Source: Isoetes taiwanensis (Eukaryota > Streptophyta > Lycopodiopsida > Isoetales > Isoetaceae). From it: DNA of 64,000 bases. The position numbers and the translations under genes are program-made. Under the pieces are notes generated by a model, which worked only from the letters and a program-made list of their open reading frames with translations, had not been told where the DNA came from and ran no database searches. Below, piece by piece: positions 59,310 to 64,000 of this stretch; the first letter of the stretch is position 1; every line of letters begins with the position of its first letter. The stretch spans positions 8,970,033 to 9,034,032 of the forward strand of contig JAJEKV010000047.1 in assembly GCA_021234155.1 (NCBI GenBank), given 5' to 3'.

Positions 59310-60163
59310 ATTCTAGAATGGGACTCGCAAGAAACCAACAAACCGCCCGACTACCAGAGAACTTCCTTACAAACTAGGATCGAGGACGAAGGTCACAGGA
59401 CGAGGCCAAAGGCCGGAAAAGGATAGCATGAAAGAAACGCCAAATTGGCTAAACCAGGCAGGAAGAAGCCCCTCCCCTGCCTGGAAACAATTCAAAGAGA
59501 ATAAGGTACTGCTGAGAGAAGAGGAAATAGGCTTCTCATTCATCTCAGCAGATTTTCTACAATGGTGGACAGTGGGTAGCCGCACACATGCGAACTACCC
59601 ACGAAAAATAAAGGGAAAATCCAATTATATCATTTGGACCCCCAAACAAATACAATGCTAATAGATGAGTGGCTGATATACCTGCCGAAAGCTTATCACC
59701 GGGATTAAAAAACCCCGCCCTTTCGGGTTTTCGAGGAAAAACCCTAGTGATAAGCCTTCGGCAAGGAGCTTAGACAAACGTAAGGCATAGAATCGCTCCC
59801 AAAAACCCCTGCATGGAGAAGTCGAAACAGATGCCGCTCGCCAACCTGTACCGGCACATCACCAACACAACAAATGAGACAACACAAACATACCAGAGAA
59901 AAGCATCACCCAGAGGGTGGAAAAAAAAAAGCATCACCCAGCGGGTGGAAAAACATGATAAACAGAAACTTGTACAAAATACAATAAACAAAGAAGGGGG
60001 GGAGGGTGGGTTCAAAGAGAATAAGGTACTGCTGAGAGAAGAGGAAGCGCCGATGAGACGGGATGCGTAAAACGCTACCGGAAATAGCTTAACTCCCAAC
60101 CAAAACGGGCATGCGCCGCCCGCATGCATGCATGACATGCATACTCGTCCCATTCTAGAATGG
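59310..60163 (-). mobile_element. unclassified 0.83-kb insertion with flanking 12-bp repeats
   Basis: ATTCTAGAATGG flanks both sides (59310-59321, 60152-60163). Because ATTCTAGAAT is a palindrome, the flanks can also be read as a 15-bp inverted repeat (ATTCTAGAATGGGAC). Inside, a 36-bp unit (from TTCAAAGAGAATAAGG) occurs twice in direct orientation near 59490 and 60010. The complement of 59690-59760 resembles the LINE 3' untranslated region at 56571-56625. It is probably a LINE-derived insertion; an inverted-repeat DNA element is the alternative. Confidence 0.5.
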
Positions 60164-60676
60164 CGATCCGATGTCTCGGATCGATGCGATTTTCCTCTAA
60201 GAATGCCCTTCAAAACAAAAAATTATCACATTTATGGAACGAGTCTGCCTTCTCTAAATACACCATGCTAAAGTCTTTGCTAGGCCTACAGTAGTTTCAC
60301 ACTATAATGTGGCCGAGATGTGGAATGCTATTTTTATAACCTAAGATTTGTAATGGTGTAATTGGGTATTCGTATGTGAGTATGTTATTTTGTTTACTGT
60401 GGCAGGGGGGATTCGAAACCCTGGAATGTAGGTCGAGCATCTTCTGCCTAGTTGGCCGGAACTGGTAGTGCCGCCATAGGGTGCTCCAGGGATGGCGGAG
60501 CTGCTGAGGCCGGAGGTCCTGATGTGTCGTGCCTGTGGGTTGTTGCTTTTTTTGGATTTTGGGATAAGCAGGGGTCGGGTTCGTTGGCGGGAGTGGAGGT
60601 GGAGTATTCTCGAAGGGCTCATAGGTAAGCCGGCTGTGTTCTTGTCTGCCTTTGTTTTTGTGTGTAATTTTCTGCC
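60164..60676. other. upstream region of the Rep-like gene, no clear coding
   Basis: Contains a short frame at 60492-60686 with no recognisable domain. An N-terminal Rep domain was looked for here and not found. Confidence 0.45.
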
Positions 60677-61316
60677 ATGTCTCTGAAGAGGGCAACGAGA
60701 AAGGGGAAGAGTTTTGAGGGTATGATTGGGTATTGTATGAAGAATGTGGGAAAGGTTCATTATGTCTGCCATCTTCATAATGTGAGTGAGGCTGCCATCG
60801 AGAAAGGTAAGGATTTGTATTTGAGATGGGGAGCTGGTGATACGAAAAATTTAGTTGTTCTAAATAACAAAAACTTATTGAATCGAGCTGCCCATTTTGT
60901 GAACTACCATGGGAACCGTAGATTGACTGCTAGCTTGTTGTATACACTGGCTAGGATGATTCGTTCTGGAAAATTCATTGTCTAGTTCTTGGATTATCCC
61001 TTCTAACACTGCCCATATTAATGAGCACCGTGTCTGGGCTGCATGGAGAGTCCTGCTCAATCCTAGTCATTGCATGCCATCGGATATGAGGACAATTTTG
61101 TTTGGGATGCCAGCAGGTTTTGTACCTGTGGAAAGGAATGGGCCTGGGAGGGGGCGGTATTGGGATGATGCTATTCCTGTTGATGAACAAGATAATAACT
61201 TTGAGGATATTCATGATGCTTCTTATAGTGGAGACAGTGATGATGTTGTGATTCTTCAGCCTAGTGTGGATTTCATCCCTGTGCACAAGGGTGATCGTAC
61301 CATGGCTGTTGGGTGA
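60677..61316 (+). pseudogene. Rep-like (rolling-circle replication initiator) protein remnant
   Basis: ATG 60677 opens a frame (to TAG 60985) with GMIGYCMKN at 60722-60745. It continues in the next frame from about 60978 (SSSWIIPSNTAHINEHRVWAAW) to TGA 61316, so one frameshift near 60975 splits it. The G-Y-C-x-K stretch resembles motif III of HUH endonucleases, where Tyr nicks DNA and Lys binds metal. The layout after it (about 60 residues, then an N-L...A-FVNYH segment, then W.IP...A..W) recalls Rep-like proteins of algae and plants, possibly Replitron-type transposons. The HUH motif and the helicase region are missing. This rests on memory of the family pattern, so treat it as a lead. Confidence 0.35.
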
Positions 61317-61643
61317 TGAACTTGGTTGCCTCTTCATTGTACAGTTGGGTTTGTTTTCATAGCTTTCTTTGTTTTTAGTTGCAGGGGATATGGAGACTGA
61401 TGGGGAACCGATTCTTTGGCGTAGAAACAACTTCAGCGTGTCTTTGCTCGACTCTTTTTATTTCCTCTTTGTAGAAGCATCCCATCCGGACCTCGTTGTG
61501 TTCTCGGTGAGCCTCGAGAAAGCATTTTTACGCTCAAGAGTTCGTGAATAGTGTTATCCAGGTTGGAACTGAGGCGCATAGGATTGCGGCATCCTTGCGC
61601 TTGCTTAGGCGGCAACTTAGAGGGTTTTATGCCTCAATTGACA
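61317..61643 (+). other. downstream of the Rep-like gene, no recognised gene
   Basis: One 60-codon frame (61369-61551) has no domain. It follows an acceptor-like TTGCAG (61385) and might be a further exon. Confidence 0.35.
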
Positions 61644-61820
61644 TTGGTTATGTTATTGAATATTTCTGATTGTGGATTCAATCAGGCTTGTAACCATGGA
61701 CTTGGTTATGTTATTGAATATTTCTGATTGTGGATTCAATCAGGCTTGTAACCATGGACTTGGTTATGTTATTGAATATTTCTGATTGTGGATTCAATCA
61801 AGGTTGTAACCATGGACTTG
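61644..61820 (+). repeat. 58-bp tandem repeat, three copies
   Basis: Units start TTGGTTATGTTATTGAA at 61644, 61702 and 61760 and end AACCATGGAC. The first two are identical and the third has small changes. Two shorter degenerate units around AAAGGGCTGGACTTG follow (61830-61890). Confidence 0.92.
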
Positions 61821-61979
61821 ATTACGAAAATTTTTAGCGTAAAGGGCTGGACTTGGAAATTTTTAGCTGAAAGGGCTGGACTTGACAACTTTTTATTATG
61901 CAGGTTGTAGCCATGGATTTGGTATGCTAATTTTCCATATAATTTCTTAATCGAGGACGATCAATTCCAAGAAGGGAAG

Positions 61980-62644
61980 GAATTGATATGGTTTAAGGTT
62001 AATAACTAATAATGGTGCTGATAAACTTAAAGAAGATATTTAGTACATATATTAGAGCCAGTGCTCAATGGTCTCTCGACGCCTCCCACATAAAGGGCAT
62101 GTTTCCGCTACCTGAGGCTTGAACCTGTGGACTCGGACAAATCTTCACTATTCACTTGTATCAAATACAAGTAAGATTATTTATAATCTTACCATACAAT
62201 CTATATGGACAATACAATAAATTTATGCAATATCTTCACTAGTGTTATCCACTTACAGTAGCATTATCTTAGGCCCCCGATCGCCCAAGCTCGTCTAGGA
62301 TATCATGCCGGAATCACTCTGTAAATGCCTCAAACCATTAGTTTTAGTACTTCTTGATTTATCCGGATCAATCCCGCAGCTGTGCCGGACCGATAGATAC
62401 AGATTTCGGTTCCCTCCAATTCTTTATGAAATCACCCTTAGGCACGTAGTGCCTTGCTAATTTAAGCTTAATGTTTCTACTAATGGTTTCGGCTCAACCA
62501 TTAACCATTACTTCAAATATTATTGCTTTCAGCCTTATCCACTTAAACCATTGGGAATTCCCTAGAAAACTACTCACATGGTTTCCCCTTAACAGGCAGT
62601 TCAGCCCCTTATATATGTACTGTTATTATATGATCATTCCAACA
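61980..62644 (-). repeat. 3' LTR of the minus-strand copia element (left limit uncertain)
   Basis: On the minus strand the LTR begins TGTTGGAATGATC at 62644, a common copia LTR start, directly after the polypurine tract. Its end was not located; 61980 is only a guess from where the sequence character changes. Confidence 0.5.
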
Positions 62645-62656
62645 TTTCCCCTTCAT
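62645..62656 (-). other. polypurine tract of copia element
   Basis: Minus strand ATGAAGGGGAAA abuts the LTR start. Confidence 0.8.
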
Positions 62657-64000
62657 GTAATAACAGTACAATTTATTAATCTCTTTAATTCCATAAATCT
62701 TCCTTCAGGTAATATTTTAGTCAGGATATCACGCGCTAGTCGCGATTAATGCTTGACATACATCATCTTAATCAATCCCTGTTCAACAATATCTCTGATA
62801 AAATGCAATTCTTGCTCAATGTGTTTAGATTTTTCATGCAACACTGGGTCTTTTGACATGGCAATGCAACTTGTGGTGCTGTCACTGAATACTTCAGTTG
62901 CTTGTGGCTGTTCATATCCTAGTTCTAACAGCAATCTTCTTTCCCAAATAACTTCTTTAGCACACAGGGTTGCAGCTGCATATTCAGCTTCCGCACTAGA
63001 CATAGCAACTGAGCTTTGTTTCTTACTTTTCCAAGCTACAGGAGCTCCTCCAAGAATCATTAGATAACCTGAAGTAGACCTTCTCTTGTCTAAGTCTCCT
63101 GCCCAATCTGCATCACAATAACATTTAAGTTTTAAATCTTCAGAGCAGAAGGTAATTCCATCATTCATGGTCCCTTTTAGATATCTCAATATCCTTTTTG
63201 CTGCAGTCCAATGATCCTTACCAGGATCATGGTTATATCTGCTCAGCAGATTGACAATATAAGCAACATCTGGTCTAGTGCAGTTCGCTACATAAGAAAG
63301 ACAGCCTATTAAAGACCTGTATGGAGTATTTAATATCTCATCCCTAATTATTGCTCCTCCAAGAATCATTAGATAACCTGAAGTAGACCTTCTCTTGTCT
63401 AAGTCTCCTGCCCAATCTGCATCACAATAACATTTTAGTTTTAAATCTTCAGAGCAGAAGGTAATTCCATCATTCATGGTCCCTTTTAGATATCTCAATA
63501 TCCTTTTTGCTGCAGTCCAATGATCCTTACCAGGATCATGGTTATATCTGCTCAGCAGATTGACAATATAAGCAACATCTGGTCTAGTGCAGTTCGCTAC
63601 ATAAGAAAGACAGCCTATTAAAGACCTGTATGGAGTATTTAATATCTCATCCCTTTCGAAATCATCCTTGGGACACATTTTTTCTGATATTTTACAACCT
63701 GGTACAGCAGGTGTTTTACTTATGTTGCATTCTTGCATCTTAAATCTTTCAAGCATGCCTTGAATCTGTCCCTTTTGTGAAAGTGTCAGCAACTTGTTCT
63801 TCCTGTCTCTGTAAACCTCAATTCCTAGGAAGGTTTTTAGTTCCCCTAGATCTGTCATCATGAATTTATTGTTCAATATTGCCTTGCAATGCTCTAAGAC
63901 CTTTATTCCTTTTGAAACCATTATGTTATCGTCAACATATAAAGCTATTATGCACCGTTCTTTATCAGCTTCATATTTATACAGATTGCCATCATTCTTC
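62655..64000 (-). pseudogene. copia reverse transcriptase-RNase H, partial, with internal duplication
   Basis: The frame enters from beyond the right edge and reads LYVDDN near 63945-63928, holding the RT catalytic YVDD. It continues through TDLGELKTFLGIEV and the C-terminal RT region to RNase H (CDADWAGD, later SSAEAEYAA, SDSTTSCIAM and HEKSKHIEQ). A 309-bp tandem duplication (63044-63654) repeats the RT end and the first RNase H half in frame. TAA at 62746-62748 interrupts, and the same frame then continues (DILTKILPEGRF) to TGA at 62655. The upstream gag-integrase part is outside the window. This element belongs to a different family from the copia copy at 25.9 kb, judging by the LTR start. 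Confidence 0.88.
63044..63654 (-). repeat. 302-bp tandem duplication with 7-bp filler
   Basis: Copies 63044-63345 and 63353-63654 differ by about one or two bases (TTTAAG versus TTTTAG). They are separated by AATTATT. Copy plus filler is 309 bp, or 103 codons, so the frame is kept. Confidence 0.95.

Noticed and set aside
60770-60780. His-Leu-His in the Rep-like frame as the HUH catalytic motif
   Set aside because: It comes after the Y-C-x-K stretch, whereas the HUH motif precedes the Tyr motif in Rep proteins.
60297-61430. Long minus-strand frames opposite the Rep-like gene
   Set aside because: No recognisable motifs, and the plus-strand frames overlap with the Rep-like pattern and a single frameshift.

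Overview
The window looks like repeat-rich nuclear DNA of a land plant. It has GT-AG introns, one apparently intact housekeeping gene with eight exons, and many classes of plant transposable element nested in each other. A broken gene at 5.3-6.3 kb resembles microbial-type terpene synthase-like (MTPSL) enzymes, a family known from mosses, liverworts, lycophytes and ferns but not seed plants. That suggests a non-seed plant; the species cannot be named from the sequence. No bacterial features, rRNA genes, functional tRNA genes or CRISPR arrays were seen.

Layout. 0-7 kb is the genic end. A plastid-type Nudix hydrolase gene (NUDX14-like, 1641-3479, +) is followed by the 3' end of a LINE (3.6-4.4 kb), a decayed Ty1/copia fragment (4.55-5.29 kb) and the terpene-synthase pseudogene with a foldback element inside it. 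7.09-15.91 kb is one large cut-and-paste DNA transposon. It has near-perfect terminal repeats, a 4-bp target duplication, a DDE-like transposase gene (+) and a convergent zinc-finger gene (-), and its empty target site survives at 25.1 kb. 16.7-25.1 kb is a LINE interrupted by a 4.8-kb non-autonomous LTR element (17177-21957) and by a 1.7-kb hAT-like element (22610-24297) that itself holds a tRNA-derived SINE. 25.9-29.2 kb is a copia element cut off before its reverse transcriptase. 29.79-46.05 kb is a 16-kb CACTA (En/Spm) transposon with a TNP2-type transposase, internal satellites and a foldback element. Its right tip is lost. 47.4-50.4 and 53.2-59.2 kb are two Mutator-like elements in opposite orientation, the second split by a GC-rich LINE. 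60.2-61.6 kb carries a gene remnant resembling rolling-circle Rep proteins. 62.0-64.0 kb is the 3' part of a minus-strand copia element with a recent in-frame 309-bp duplication.

An unclassified repeat, called R1 here, occurs three times and gives the insertion history: copy 1 is split by the 8.8-kb transposon, copy 2 is unsplit, and copy 3 is split by the CACTA element. The three LINE 3' ends share a terminal hairpin whose stem changes in a compensating way, followed by a fixed motif and different microsatellite tails. The SINE ends the same way, which suggests it borrows that LINE machinery. Apart from the Nudix gene, nearly every coding region is broken by stops, frameshifts or insertions.
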